Shown: positions 24,900-39,501 of the stretch, in pieces
How positions within the stretch are numbered: position 1 is the first letter of the stretch
How the letters are laid out: every line of letters begins with the position of its first letter
Assembly: GCA_034509925.1 (NCBI GenBank)
Contig: CM067535.1
Coordinates: 6,066,201-6,130,200, forward strand
From: Hirudinaria manillensis
Taxonomy: Eukaryota > Annelida > Clitellata > Hirudinida > Hirudinidae
DNA length: 64,000 bases
Reading direction: 5' to 3'
Translations under genes and position numbers: made by a program
Notes under the pieces: generated by a model
Seen by the model: the letters and a program-made list of their open reading frames with translations, nothing else
Database searches by the model: none
Told to the model about the DNA's origin: nothing

Positions 24900-27800
24900 C
24901 AACAACAACAATAACAATAATGAGTAAACATTCACGGGAGCCACAGAATAAGTTCTGACAGGGTACCGCCAATGGTTGTAATAAGAAATAATAATTTTAT
25001 AACAAACTTTATTTTATAAAACATTTTGTAACCTTTGCAGGTCAACATATTTCAAGAACTTTACGTATTTATATACATATTCATAGACGCATATACATTG
25101 CCAATTACAAGCACTTGGGTATCAAGATGTCCACTATTATCAACTATCAGTTAATCCAAACAAATGAAACAAAGATAATAAATTGATTAATTATAATTCA
25201 TTTAAATTATAATCGTTAGAGTAGATAATTCTAAGGTTTAAGAGAAGTTAGTTACCTGCTGTTCGTAGAGGTTAATGTTCCTCTTCATGACCTCAACACA
25301 GGGACCCATGACCCTCTCGAATGCAGCCACATCGAGAACTTTAACAATTAAAAATTAATTAATTAATAAATAAATAAATAACGTGATAAGGAAGGATTGA
25401 TTAAAAGAAAACACCACTCCGTGCCAATTGATAGAAGATATTTCAGAGCTATGAGTTCAGAGTTATCAGGACTCCAAATGTAATTCTAATCACTGATTTA
25501 AAATTCATTTTGTTATTTTTTTAGGTTGACGAATAAAACATCGTTTTCCTCTGGCCAGTGATTCGGTTCATTTTCTGAAATTTCCCACGTTACTAGGACT
25601 TATGCTAAGCAATCCTTGTAATTAGCTTGGATTATGTAAATAAAAATTGACATAAGGACAATCAGACTACAACATAATTCGAGCAAGCCTTCACATCAGA
25701 AGCTCAATCACTCAATCAAAGTTAATTTATAATGAAAACCAAAAATACCAACCTGCACATCTGACGTTGGTGACGGCATAGGCTGTGGCTGCCCTGGGCT
25801 TGTGCGTAACCAGAGCCAACTCTGTAATCAAGAAGGACGTTGGAAGGACATTCTCAAGAGGTCTCATTGCAAGAGATTTGTTATTACGTGACAACCAAAG
25901 TTTTCTTATTTAGGCTTAGATGCATGATAACCATCGATAAATTCTTCTGCTAGCGTGAACAATCCTGTGATCAGTTGAGAACTAAGAACATTCTTGAAAC
26001 CGGTCATAAATTATGCAAAAATATGGAAATACAATCAATGCACTTGTTTTGCATTCAAGTTGAAGATGCAAAAAAACATACCTCCAAAATAACAACCCTT
26101 GGTACATTTTGTGATTTCCTTTTCATGCTGACCTGACTATTAAATAAATAAATTATATAATAAATAAATACAGAGATTAGTTACTTAAGTATTTTCATCA
26201 ATATTTTGAAATATTGTGCAATATTACACAAATGGTTAATAAGACAAATAGGATATTATTTCTTGCAACGTCACTCGTCCAATGCCACTTCGTGCTTTGC
26301 ATGCAAGCCATTATTTCTTTTATTGTTCTAAAAGTGCTAGTAACCGGCTTGGAATTTTAATGAATGCACTCCTTTACGGCACATTAAATGCATATTTATT
26401 TCAAAATATTCCCATCAATCTCTTAGGATAAAAGTGTTAAAATAGGCAGATTAGAATACGTAAGGTCCTCATTATCTGTTGATGAGGCAGCAATAAAACT
26501 CAAATTGGTCACATGGATATTAACAACAAGTGGTTCAACTGAATCTCTTAAATATTAACATTCGACGTCCATTCAATCATTTTTCTGACCTCGAAAATTC
26601 GTACACATCCTTAGATTGAAGTGACCTCTGAGCCTAAATCGGCTCCGTCCTCGTCACCACCATCGTCGTCGTCATCGTCATCACCACCACCATTACCACC
26701 ATCTCTACCATCGTCGTCGTCATCGCCGTCGTCATCGTCATCATCATATGTTTCAATGACCAAAAAAAAAAGAGTAAGTCCAACTAAGGAATGAATGAAT
26801 GGATGGTAGAATGGACTGATTGTAAAAACGGAGGAGTGCGCGAAATTTATTCACTGCACGCATCGAGCAAATCTTCAAACGCAAACGTAGATTGATGGAG
26901 TTGAATGTAATTACGCAATACTTCAGACGTCGTCGACGTCGTCATTGTTGTTGTTGGTGTTGGTGCTGCTGTTGTTGTTGTTGTTGACCAAAGCAAAAGA
27001 AAAATAGAATTTTACTGCAAAGTCTCGCAATGCATCGCTTTTTTTTCTCACAGTAAAAGAATGTTTCCAAGAGCAAACATTCCCATGCAATCATACGTGA
27101 GTACAAATACGATTTATTATACATATAAATTATATTATTTATTATAAATATTTATTATATTATTTATTATACATACATATTATACATATTTATTATAAAT
27201 ACAATCACACACTCTAGTACAAGTAAAATTACACGAGCACACGAAGAGGAGAGAAAACCATTAGCTTTGTTAGGGGGATACAAGTTGTGTTTGACCAACC
27301 TTTTGCTTCATGCTGATTTTCACCTCACCATCTTCGACGAAGTACATACAGTCGGCAGCATCACCCTGCAGCAGAAGTCATTTTAAACTTTCACAATAAA
27401 CTGAAACTGAAACTGAAAGTAAAGGAAAGGAAAGGAAAAAAAAACTTTAATTTATCAACGTGCTTTAAAGAAAAGAAATCACTGGAAATCACTCGCACTA
27501 TTTAAGACCAAAGACTATTAATTTGATGTCAGAAAAGGACATTTATTTCTCCTTCAATTCATCATTTGGTCAACTACTTAACCTGCTAACTGGGATTGAT
27601 TCGATCCAATTTAGAGCCGAGATAATTGATGATTTTGGAAAACGTTGACCCACATAAAATGACCGAAAATCAATGTCATGTGGCACTGACGGCATCCATC
27701 AATGTCGATGACACGATCTTGATCGATGTTTACTTGGATACGAATATGGTAAACAAAGATTCCAACGAATGTTTAAGATTAATTTTGCTTGAAACGTATT

Positions 27801-29967
27801 TAAAGGATGTGAACGAAATAGGAGCATTTTGTAAATGGAACTTCTCAAAAGAGGAAGATTGCTTCCTCTTTAAACGTACACAGAGCTCTTATCGAGAGGG
27901 GGAAAATGCAATTCTAAATACAAATCAGATGCATCTGGATAATGGAAGCACTGTGAATGGAAAACCCAGGGTTTTTTTTTTACCGAAGTTGAACTAAGTA
28001 CAACCTGCAATCATTTTTAAAATTACTTTTCGTTTCTGAAAATAGTTTGTTAAAATCTCTTTATTAATCTTTATTAACTTTTGCTCAGTTTATGCTTCCG
28101 TGACAAGATGCTGATCCCAGGGCCGAAATACGAGGACTCAAAAAATGAGTCTAAATGGTTTTTTTTTTAAATTTAAAGAAAAGGCTGACAAAATTCTCAA
28201 TTAATTCCATTCATGCATACCTTTAAAAGAGACATTTTTTACTCGAATTTCAAAGGCCAACTATTTTTCTGCCGAAAATTGACATTTTCAATTTCTCAAA
28301 ACTCTTGTACGCGATTTATCAAGTTTTTATGCAAAAATTCATCATTCCATCAGAAAAATGCAAAAAACGCTTCACATGATTTATCTTAAGAGCGAAACAT
28401 TTGAAAAAGGGCGTGGCACGACATTGGTTGAAACTAATATGCACCTACAGACCCACAATCCATCAATCTCAACATAAGGTCTAGTCTCTCAACAGTGTAC
28501 AAAGATGTGCAACATCGTACAAAGTTGTGCAACATCGTACACCTCAACAACAATGCTAGGTGCCTTAAAGCTGGATAAAATTCTGAAAGCTTATCTCCGA
28601 CAGCAAGTCGTTCACTTCCCGATGATGGAATGCCCTGCGAGGGAGAAAGCAGACAACGCTCTGAGTTGAAGTAAAGCAGGAAATAAAGAAACATTCGCTT
28701 CCGTCCGAATCTTTCCTCGTCCAATGAAAATCATTCGAACCTCCGGTCTCAATAAATCCTCGGCCATTATTCCATTGCTGTTGGGCACGAAGCCATTACG
28801 ACACAAGTTGTATTATTAATTTAAACAACCGAACGAGCAATTAATTACTAAACCCCTCAGCGGTTTCCTACCTCCTTCCCTAGTCATTCCCTCGAACATT
28901 CTTACGAACGCGTTTTTAGAAAGTCAATGATCATAGTACAGCAGAGTACAGCATAGTACAGCATAGCATAGGACAAATTTAATAATTTCTAAAAAAAAAA
29001 CAAAGCTAATAAAATCATTCTCCATTCTGATTCTTATGTCAGTCTGAAATTTCACTCGAAAGAAACTGCGGGCATAAGTTAAGTAATTGCAAAGAGAATG
29101 TCCTCCAAGGTTCATTGTAAGACAGTAAAAGTCCATTATCGTTTCGAAATAAAAAGACAACAAGTCAGGCGAACATACAGGAAGTACCTTCAGTAGTAAA
29201 GTGTCGGTATGTGCGTGCGTGTGTACGTGCGTGTGTACGTGTGTGTGTCTGTGTGTACGTGAGCACGAGGTGTTTGTACAAGCGTGTGAATTGACAGCCA
29301 GTAACGAGCAAATAACCTTACATATCCCCCGTGTCTCTACTGGGAATGAATGAATGATGCCAATAAAATCAACCTCTCAAATCAGGATTCACGAACCAGC
29401 CTTTGACCAACAAACACACAAGCGTGTCTCCTCAAATTCTGTAAACTGCAGACCTTTAAGACAGGAGGTAATAATTGGTGATCGTCACTTGTAAACAATC
29501 CTTCCAACTCCACCACGACCCTGCAAAAGGTTTTCCAACGGATACGCGTAGAGACATTTGTTTGCTTTCCAATTTATAGTCTACGAATGCTGTTTTTCTT
29601 TTCTTTTTTTTTTGAGATAATAAAGAGACAAATTGATGGTAAAAGAATCATAAATTGACGAAATAAAACTTCATCGGACGTTCAGTGACCGTAACATTGG
29701 AAACGTTATTGTGTCTCTAAATCTTATTTTAGCATGTTTGTCCGGTTTCTGAACGAAGAAATTGACGGAGGAAATCGGAAATAAATTATTGAAAGTTCAC
29801 TTCAAATCAAGATTGCAATCTCAACCGCAGAGGAAACGTGCTGAATTTATAAGTCATCATTAAGTGTTTAATCGAGGCAATTATGAAAAGGATGACTACG
29901 ACTATCAGCAGAGTTTAAACTAATCTGCAACAAGAAGGTCCTACAGATGATGATGATAATAATAATG

Positions 29968-30015
<48 letters not shown>

Positions 30016-30866
30016 CTAATAATACTAATAATAATAATAATAACAATGGCGATGATGATGACGACGACGATGGTGATGACGATGACAACTATGATAATGA
30101 TGATGACGATGACGACAGAACCTCATTTGACGATAATAGAATGATAACGACGTGCGATCCTTAACGTCTCATTTACTTATCACAAAGAACACCGAGTCAC
30201 GCCCAGTTTGATGTTGACGTCCAAAGTCTCGTCCTATTCTCCAATCTCCATCTTTTTACGGACACTTTTTTTTTCCCTTTTCCTTGTTCTATGTTCTTTC
30301 CAGGCTGAAATTTTCCCTCTTCTCCTATTTTTTTTTTGGACCGTCACCATTAATAACAAATCTACAGCTTCGCAAAAGCATCGACACTAATGGAACAATT
30401 ATCTCTGATGTCACGCAGGCGAACTTGTTCGGTCGAGAAGGACATTTTTATGACATCCACGAGTGGTGGTGTCTGAGAGGGTGCCAAATCAATAAACAGA
30501 TTATAGCCTCGCGGGAATTGAAATATAATATAATATAATGTAATATAATACATAATTATTCCATCACCTTCAGTAAGCAGGACAATACCCTGGAACAACT
30601 TAAAACAATTTCTAAAGGCCAGATAATACAAGCTACGTTGTGAACGTGGTTGGAACGAATGCTAAAGTTCTTCAACGCATCCTTAAGTTCTTTCACGCAT
30701 CGATGGAATGTCATCGCATTAACGGAGCATAACTTAAAGGTGACATGATTGATTGTGAACACGTACCTGTTTTATTATAACATCTCCTGGCTTGAACGAC
30801 TTGCTGACCAATGCATCCGCCACGTTCATGCGCTCGTATGGCTGAAAAAGAAAAACATTGACATTG

Positions 30867-30897
<31 letters not shown>

Positions 30898-31278
30898 AAA
30901 TAATAACAAATATAATAATAAAATAATAAAATATTAAGGGAGGAAATTGAATCTGAAGTATTTCAAGACGTGGCATTTAAAAAAAAAACCAACTTTCTGA
31001 CGAGGAGAGGAGAAGATTAATTGGAAGAAAGTAAATCAATTCGTCAGAAAAGGTTGGCGTCACGTGACACTTTCAATCTGGGGGGGGGGGGAAGGGAGGG
31101 AGGCGAAGGCGGAGGGGGTGAGGGGGTGTTTAGCCCTCAAATTGAATCAAGAAAGTGACTTATTACAATTCAAATTGTAATCTCGTGTTTGCTTTCCATT
31201 AAACTACGAATGCACTCAGACCACTGACGCTCAGAGTGAAAGCATCAATAAGAGAAATAATAATAATAATAATAATGA

Positions 31279-31309
<31 letters not shown>

Positions 31310-34300
31310 AACAATCATAATAATAATAATGGGCATGAAATGAAAATTATTTTCCTCTAAGAGCGACAGAGGAATAATTAACTGCGAATTACCAAAAACG
31401 CGTGCAAATGTTATTATTTTTAATAACCGATTTCTGAAGTTTAACTGCAGAATATTTGATAAAATAAAAAAAAAATTAAAGTGCTGCTAAGTTGGAGATT
31501 GAAATCAGTGGAACATGAAGTAACTTTATTTAATATTTAGAAACCTCATTCAACCACTATTTGTCATGATTTTCATCAAACCAGTCACTCGAACTTGCAG
31601 GGACTGGAAGCAACTAATCATATTATCGTGTTGTTCCACTTAAGGAGAAGATAAATTGTCTGGCGATCTCTGAAAATAAAAGCTGATGAGAAAGAACGCG
31701 TCACAGATGGCGCCACCCGAAGAATCTCTCTGCTTGCTATGGCAAAGCTACCTAGAAGGCATTATTGGATGAAATATATCATAGTGGAATTTAGTGAAAA
31801 ACTTGGTTTAAGCCCCTAGCTTAAGCCAAAAAAAGAATCGCACCTGCATTTGTAAAATGCAAATTGGATCCGAAAGTTATCTCAAGTAAAAACTACTCAC
31901 TCAAATAAAGACGTTATTATACATAAATAACACCTCGAACTGAAGGTTGGATCCACTCAATAATCCATGTACTCCAAAGGAAATCCTTCAAAAATATCTC
32001 CATGGAGAACTTGGAAGTGTAACACAGGAATGTAGAACATTTTGATTATTTAAGCTGCAAGTTTAATGCAATAAAGTTTAATACAAATTATTTGATAATG
32101 ACTGTTTGGAATCAACTCGAGTCAAAAAGTCCATAAGAAGTTGTTCCTGTCTATTTGAAAATCCAAGTTTGTTCGGAAAGTGACTGGACACAAAAATAAA
32201 AACAGGAAACGAAAGAAACAAACAAACAAACAACAGGGGGCAGGGTAGGAGGAAAGGAAATGATTGCCCAATGAAGCGCAGAATTGATGACCTTTTGGTC
32301 CCCTGCCATTCATTGTTGGCACTTTTAACATTCAAAGTCATTCAGAGGAAGGTTTTGACAATTTATATCCTTACTTCAGTCTGGCCTGGTCCTCAGTTTA
32401 GATGTGATTTTTATGAACTCAGTTTAATAACTATTATTAACTACTATAGAATGCTGAGGAAATGATATCTATTCAGAAAGAAATGAGATAAAAATTGCCA
32501 TTTATTTATCAATTTAAAGTTGTTCCACTGATTTCTAATACGTTTTGTTACTTATTAAAATAAATAAATAAATAATTTCAATAAATTCAAATGACTTGGC
32601 TTATTAAACGGGACAAATGTCCCTATCCAATAGCAACTATAGCAGGATTTAAAATTCTTCCTGACAGATACTCATCAGTAAATCCTTGGAGATAATAAAT
32701 CAACATGGACAAGATGGATTTTGCATGGATTACTGGAACGGGTCAAAGGTCACTGAGCAGGAGGGGTAAAAATATCATAAACAAAACTTACATCAAGAGT
32801 CTTCAATATGGGAACGCTTTCCAAAAGTGACTCATACATTTTCCTCTTCTTGAACGCACTCTTGAGCACTATCCTTCTAAACGTGGACCTATCCTGTTTT
32901 TTATTAATTTAATTAATTAATTAATATCAAATATAAAATAATTTCATAATTAATTAGTATCAAAATATTAATAATTAATTAATATTACGAAATCAGTGAA
33001 AAGTTAATCATCTACATCTTGGTACCAACATTAACAACACATCCAATGATTCACAGCCACTTCGTGTCAAAAATTATTTGTAATATAATTTTTATACATG
33101 TTTAAAACAAAAAAAACATCGTCTTGAACGATTGGCATTTATTGGGAATAAACAAAAAATGTAACCCGACTCCATCCAGGTTCATAATTTATATTTGAAA
33201 GCCTTTTCAATGTAAATCTTCGACAACTATTTGTCAGAAATACCCACCATGGCCCAGAGTGATCCAGAAGTAAGGGCGCTAATAGTGGCAGCTCTGGGCA
33301 TGTTGTACATCAAAGCCAGTTCCCCAAAGCTACCGCGTTCGTCGTAACTTCCAACGACTTTCCCTCCGACTTGTATCTCGTATTTCCCTCTGAAAATATT
33401 CCGTAATCAAATCTAATCTGAGATTTTATGACTTGCCCTGAAACGCTTTAATATTTAATTATTTATTTATTTATTTATTGAGATCTTTTGTGCGCTAAAA
33501 CACACATCATGTATCTATAAAGTAAAAATATGTTTCAACAGAAGAGGAATTTGATCTTCAGCTATCAACGGTGCGTAAAAAATGATTCTCAAATTCAAAT
33601 GCCTTCAAATTTGATTTCAGGACAACTGTTTACTTTGACCAACATTGTATAAACTCATCATCATCATCACCACCATCATCATCACCATCATCATCATCAT
33701 CATCGTCATCAACATCATCAAAATGTTTTGTGTTTGTATTAAGAAGAAAGTCATGCTTTCTTCACTATGGTCTTCAGATAAGTTTAACAAGTCAAACATT
33801 TGAGTAGCAAATCGAATCATAATCCATCAAACTTCAATACAAATCTTGAACAGAAACAAATCAATTGTTAAATAAAAAACAGATTCACACTTCACATATG
33901 CACACCAACCAATCATTCCACAAATGAATTTCTATAGGCAGACAGACAGACATCATCATTCTTGTCTGTCTGGAAAAGTTGGAATTCAATGGTAGAAAAT
34001 CTTAAAGAAAATGTACTCAAAAACTAAAATTATGATTATTATTTGATTATTATTTAAATGATTATTATTTCCTGCATCCAAGTCACCAAATACTGTCTTA
34101 GATGAGGTAAATTCATTTTTAATTTTCTTTTTTCAATAATTTTGCACACACATTCAGTGAATATTCAGTCTTTACACTCTAATTTCAAGAAAACAATCTG
34201 CTTTTGACCAACCACGCTGCCACTAAAAATGTTTAATTTTCAATATTTAAGCAAAGAAAGAGGAGAAATTGAGTAAAAACTCAGTAAAAAGATTTCATTG

Positions 34301-37300
34301 AAGCAAAAGTTATTTGTTCTGGTTGGCAACATTGTTCAATGCCTAATTGCCTCATTGTTTAACGTCTAATTGCATCATTGTTCAATGCCCATAAATACTT
34401 TAACAATCAGTCCAGAAGAAATTCAAATTGCGAACATTGTTGTTCCACGCCCCACGCCACACGCTCCACTGTTAGAAAAGTACCGAACCATCTGGCAGGA
34501 GCATCGAATGACATCCACATTTCAAAGACTTGTCAGAATTTTAGCAAGTTAGATCATTCTTTTTTCCTTTATTACCAACCGTGCCCACCAGTAAGGTGAC
34601 CTTTGACCCTGAGCTTCAGTCATTTTAAATTGCTAATCACTGGAGGGAAGGCTCGTAAAGTTACATTCCACTGTCAGATGAGTCTTGAATAACTTCAATT
34701 GAATGACAGATCGGAATGATAAAGTGCTTAATCTGTTTTGATTTTAACTGACATTTGGGAAGAGGAAGACGATTTATCTCCAATAATTGAAGGAAAATTC
34801 ACTTCAATCTTTTGAGAAACATTTGTTTATGCGGTCAAAGAACTAAAATATGAAGATCATGTAATTTCAATAGACTAGAACTGCTAACACTTTAGAGATG
34901 TTTGGTGGTCAAAATTTGGATATGAACAAACCTATCACCTGGAACTATTGATTCACCATTCCTTAGTGGTCTCAGCTAAGTACTATCACAATTTTTATTA
35001 CTAATAATCATGGAATAATATTTCCATCCTGTCGCAGAAAGCAATGATTAAGAAATCCAGAAGAGTCTTAAAAGTAGATTGCAGTGGTCATGTCGTAGTA
35101 ATCCTGAGAGTCATAAATCATGCCCAACATACAGGATTGCTTTCAAAATGGAGGTTAAGTGCCGCACGCAGCGCCGTTGGAAATTCTTTCAAAGTTACTT
35201 ATTTCCTTTATTTCAGATTTTTTTTCTCTCTTTTCAGTAAAGCATGAAAACTGAAACTTTTTATTGCACTTCATTCATGTTGATGATGTTGATGATGATG
35301 TCCATGGCAAGATGCTATTAGCGATCTTCAGATAATGCACCAGATAATGCACTAGAGTGCCATATCTGTGACAATGTGCAGCTTCTTTCTGTTATCACAT
35401 CAAGAAATGGAAGCTTATCTGGCCGCTTGTAATTCTAGAACTGCCCAGCAATCACTACCTCCCCATGCATGCTTCTTGGTAGCACAGAGGCTCGAAATGG
35501 GGACTTAAGTAGAAGGCATTATGAAGAGATTAGCGAATGGCTGGTGAAAGCATTTCAATGGTTTGGAAATGAAGCAGAAGTTTCAAGTACTTTTGGTGTT
35601 TTTATGCTTTTATTCTAGTTAAATGTTTTTGATGCTATTGTGCTCCATGGGGCACCTACCTATGGCTAAACATCTTCATCAAGCATCATTCCACATCCTT
35701 TGCTGACCAAGATCTTGGCATTTCATGGATGACTTCTGAACGTTCTCAAATTTAATCTTAGATGTTCTTTGTTGTTCTGCATTGAAATTCATAATCAATT
35801 CGTGCGCACGCAACTCGGCTGAAAACCCCTGCCCCTTCCAATTCCAACATCTGGAAGCATCCATCAAGTCGTGTCCCGTACATTTTCATTGCCAGTCAGA
35901 AAGAATCCATTCATCAATCAATTCTGAGTGATTGGATTTGTCAGTGCCTGGATTCGTGATGGAATGACGTAATGCTTCCTTAAGTGACCCGAATTATTCA
36001 TTTAACAATGACATTTTTAAGCTATAAAAAATAAATTCAAAAAGTAAATAGCCGACATTTCCTTTACGGATATTTTCCAAAGGATAACAAAATAAATAAT
36101 TGATGGCTCAAAAAGCAAATCATGGCTTTGTCTGCCCACTTAAAAAGCAGGAAACAAAAATCTCACAAAGTAAACAGACTAGATCTAGAATTGCATCCAA
36201 TCAACATCCGAGCATTATAATTGGACTCTACCTCGTAACCATAACAACATGCAAATGAGGAGGCGATAGCCAGTGTCTGTAAAAATAATGAGACTCCATA
36301 ATGAGGGAACGAACAGAAACAACTGCTACTATTGATATTATCTCTTCAAAATAAGATTATCTTTTACACTTTTGTCCAGGTACCAGTTAAATGAGCTGGT
36401 GTTTTGAATAGGAGTCTGCTTCAGCACCCGTTGAAGGTGTCACGAAGAAGGTGGATTCAGATACAAGGGTGTTCTAATCACCATGTCACCATTGATTTCA
36501 AGGTGTAATGCCACTACTTTTTGAGTGAATAAATTAGCATAAATATAAATAAATTATTATAAACTCACGAATCAATGACGTAGAAGTTGTCCCCATCATC
36601 TCCTTCCTCTATTATCCGTTCGCCTGGTTTTACCTGAAAGACGGTGCTTATTGCAAATTAACATATCTAAATATGGCTCGACTTACTTGAATTAACATTA
36701 TTTAATAACAATCATTTAATAATAAAATCGTTAAATCAAATTAAATCAGTTAAGCAAATGTCCACAATTGTTCTGACAAAACATTCCGACGACATAAGTT
36801 TATCGAGCGATTAAAATCAACAAAATAAATACAAGGAACAAATGGATGGATGATGAGCCAACGAAGACGAGTTTCAGCACGAGTCCGATACTGAATCACT
36901 GTTGAATCACTGTTATTTTAAAATGGATGATGCCCAGGAAGACGAGTGCTTTGTGCTATTGGAGAGATGATGAATTTAAATGCGTCCTACATCTAGAAAA
37001 TGTCTTTCAAAAAGCTGTCTGGCACGACTGCTCATCAAAATCATCGATTGACCGACTTTTGTTTAAATGTCAAAGCTTACACCAAGACTGAAAATCTTGG
37101 AAACTTGGAAACCAAGACTGGAAAATCTGCTGAAAGGCATTAATTACGAGAGTTCCCAAACTTAGGCCTGTAAGGGATGAACAGAGACAACCCCAAGGTA
37201 CTGATGTGATCAACGTATACCGTAAGGAATTGCTTTTTTGGCAAACAAAACTTGCATGCAATAATTTCAAATTACTCGTCCACTTTTTAAAAGTTTAAAA

Positions 37301-39469
37301 TGAAAACGAAGAAATATAAATATTAATAAATAAATAACTTTTGAAAATCTATTTTCTCAACCCACAACGGCACATCTCCACAAATTTCAATAACCGCACA
37401 AAATGTCGTCTGTTCACGAAGAATAAAAATTGAAAATTCTTTCTATTTAATTAAAAAGAATTAAAATAATTTAAATTCTATTTCATTAAAAAAGAATCTT
37501 TCTTTTAATTTCAACTTGATGCTGCTGAGACTTTTTCATTGCAAGTCCTGATTACCCAATCAGACACGCGTAGGAAAAGTCTCACATTAAATATAATATA
37601 ATATAATATAATATAATATAATATAATATAATATAATATAATATAATATAATATAATATAATATAATATAATCTCTCTTGAATGATGAAATTTTTTTTAT
37701 TTCAAGAGCTTTTAAAGCCATGAATATAATTAATTTAATATCTAATAAATTAATAAAATAATAAATATAAATAATAATAATAATAAATTAATAAAAATAT
37801 CATTCATTTCTATTCCGGGCCAGGCTATTGAGAGTGCGTGAATTATGAGTCCCAGAAAATTATAAACATTGCTATTGAAGGTCAGACAGGTGACAAAAGG
37901 CATTTAACAATGTTTTAAATATTTCGAAGTTCATCTTGTAGTATACACGGTTATACATTTTCTTAATTATATTGCATAATAATAATAATAATAATATGAT
38001 TTATTGTGCAATATAATTATGCAATTATATGACCATATACACTACAATCTACATTCTGTCGTGATATTTTCCAAGTTTTCCCAGAGAGCAGGGAAAATTC
38101 ATACAATTTATAATAACGACAGAAGTCTTTTGAAATCCACCAAAGAAAAATATGCATCCAATATTTCTTCTGATGCCAAAAGGCAAGAATTTGATGACCT
38201 GAAAATCAGAATAGCGAATGGCTTCGACGATGATGCGGATGACGATGACTGATGACGATGATAATGATGATGACGACGATGATGATGCGGATGACGATGA
38301 CAATGACTGATGACGATGATAATGATGATGATGATGACGACGATGATGATGCGGATGATGACTGATGATGATAGTGATAGTGAAATGAACTTGGCCCTGA
38401 AAATATCCACGGTCACAACGTAGATACATTAATGATAATTTAGTGATAAACGTGTGTGAAAACGGTTTCAACAATGCCGTAGATTTTGGTCGGACCAAAA
38501 GATTTGCGTCTGACAAAACTAAACATCATTAGTGCAATTACAGGAGACTCTCCGACCATGCATTAGTTTTGGTTTAAAGCTGTGGAGAGTTGATAAGCAG
38601 ATAAATAAATCTTCATGAACGAAATATTATATATTATGTATTATATATTATGTATTATATAATATGTATTGATGCTGGAAACTCCTCCTCGGAGCTTTCC
38701 GACAGGGATCCTCAGAGAAGGTCCCCCATCTTCGAACGTTTCGGCCCTTTGAAACCCCTGACGTTCTCCGGGGGTGGGCCGCATCCGGTGATCCAGTATA
38801 TTATGTATTATATATTGTGTATTATATATTATGTATTGTATATTATGTATTATATATTGTGTATTATATATTATGTATTGTATATTATGTATTATATATT
38901 ATGTATTATATAATATGTATTGTATATTATGTATTATATATTGTGTATTATATATTACATATTATGACATTTTAAATTTTATTTATTTTGAAATAAACGA
39001 TAAAATGAAAATAATCCAGAATAGAACAATCCGAAAAAAATGTCTCACCTTCTTCTCGAACATGGCATCAATCACGTCCTTCATTTGTTTCTGCGTAGAA
39101 ATAAAATAAAATAAAAAAAAAACATTTATTTCATTAAAATGTCTCCGTCCAGACACGTTAAGCCTTTATTTTCCAAAGAGATTGATACGAATGCAAGTCA
39201 ATGACGTATAACTTTTAACAAGATCGACAGGAGAACACCCAGCACGGTGCCAGGTGCGTGTTAGGTGACCAATAATGGTGCTAATCGGGCACAAAAGCAG
39301 TAAAAGTGACCTCTTCCAAGGACTTGAATAGCAGAATGTTCTTCACTGCATTCTTCAGTCGTTCCTCTTGAGCAGCTGTCTTCTTGTGAACCACCTGAAA
39401 ATGTGTCATCAAATGTCACTCAATCTTCTTTTACTGAGACATCTTGAAACACACAGTCAGTCGTGATGA

Positions 39470-39501
<32 letters not shown>

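Noticed and set aside
24722..24972. Tyr-only and Ile-only open frames on the minus strand
   Set aside because: Pure translation of an AAT/AAC microsatellite in a PKA-RII intron.
28434..28806. Two overlapping minus-strand frames of 96 and 64 codons in PKA-RII intron 9
   Set aside because: No family resemblance and no splice context in the PKA-RII gene; probably chance.
29947..30144. Met/Ile/Thr-only frame
   Set aside because: Translation of a compound GAT/AAT microsatellite.
38049..38516. 155- and 102-codon Ser/His/Ile-rich minus-strand frames
   Set aside because: Products of the GATGAC microsatellite at 38225-38385.
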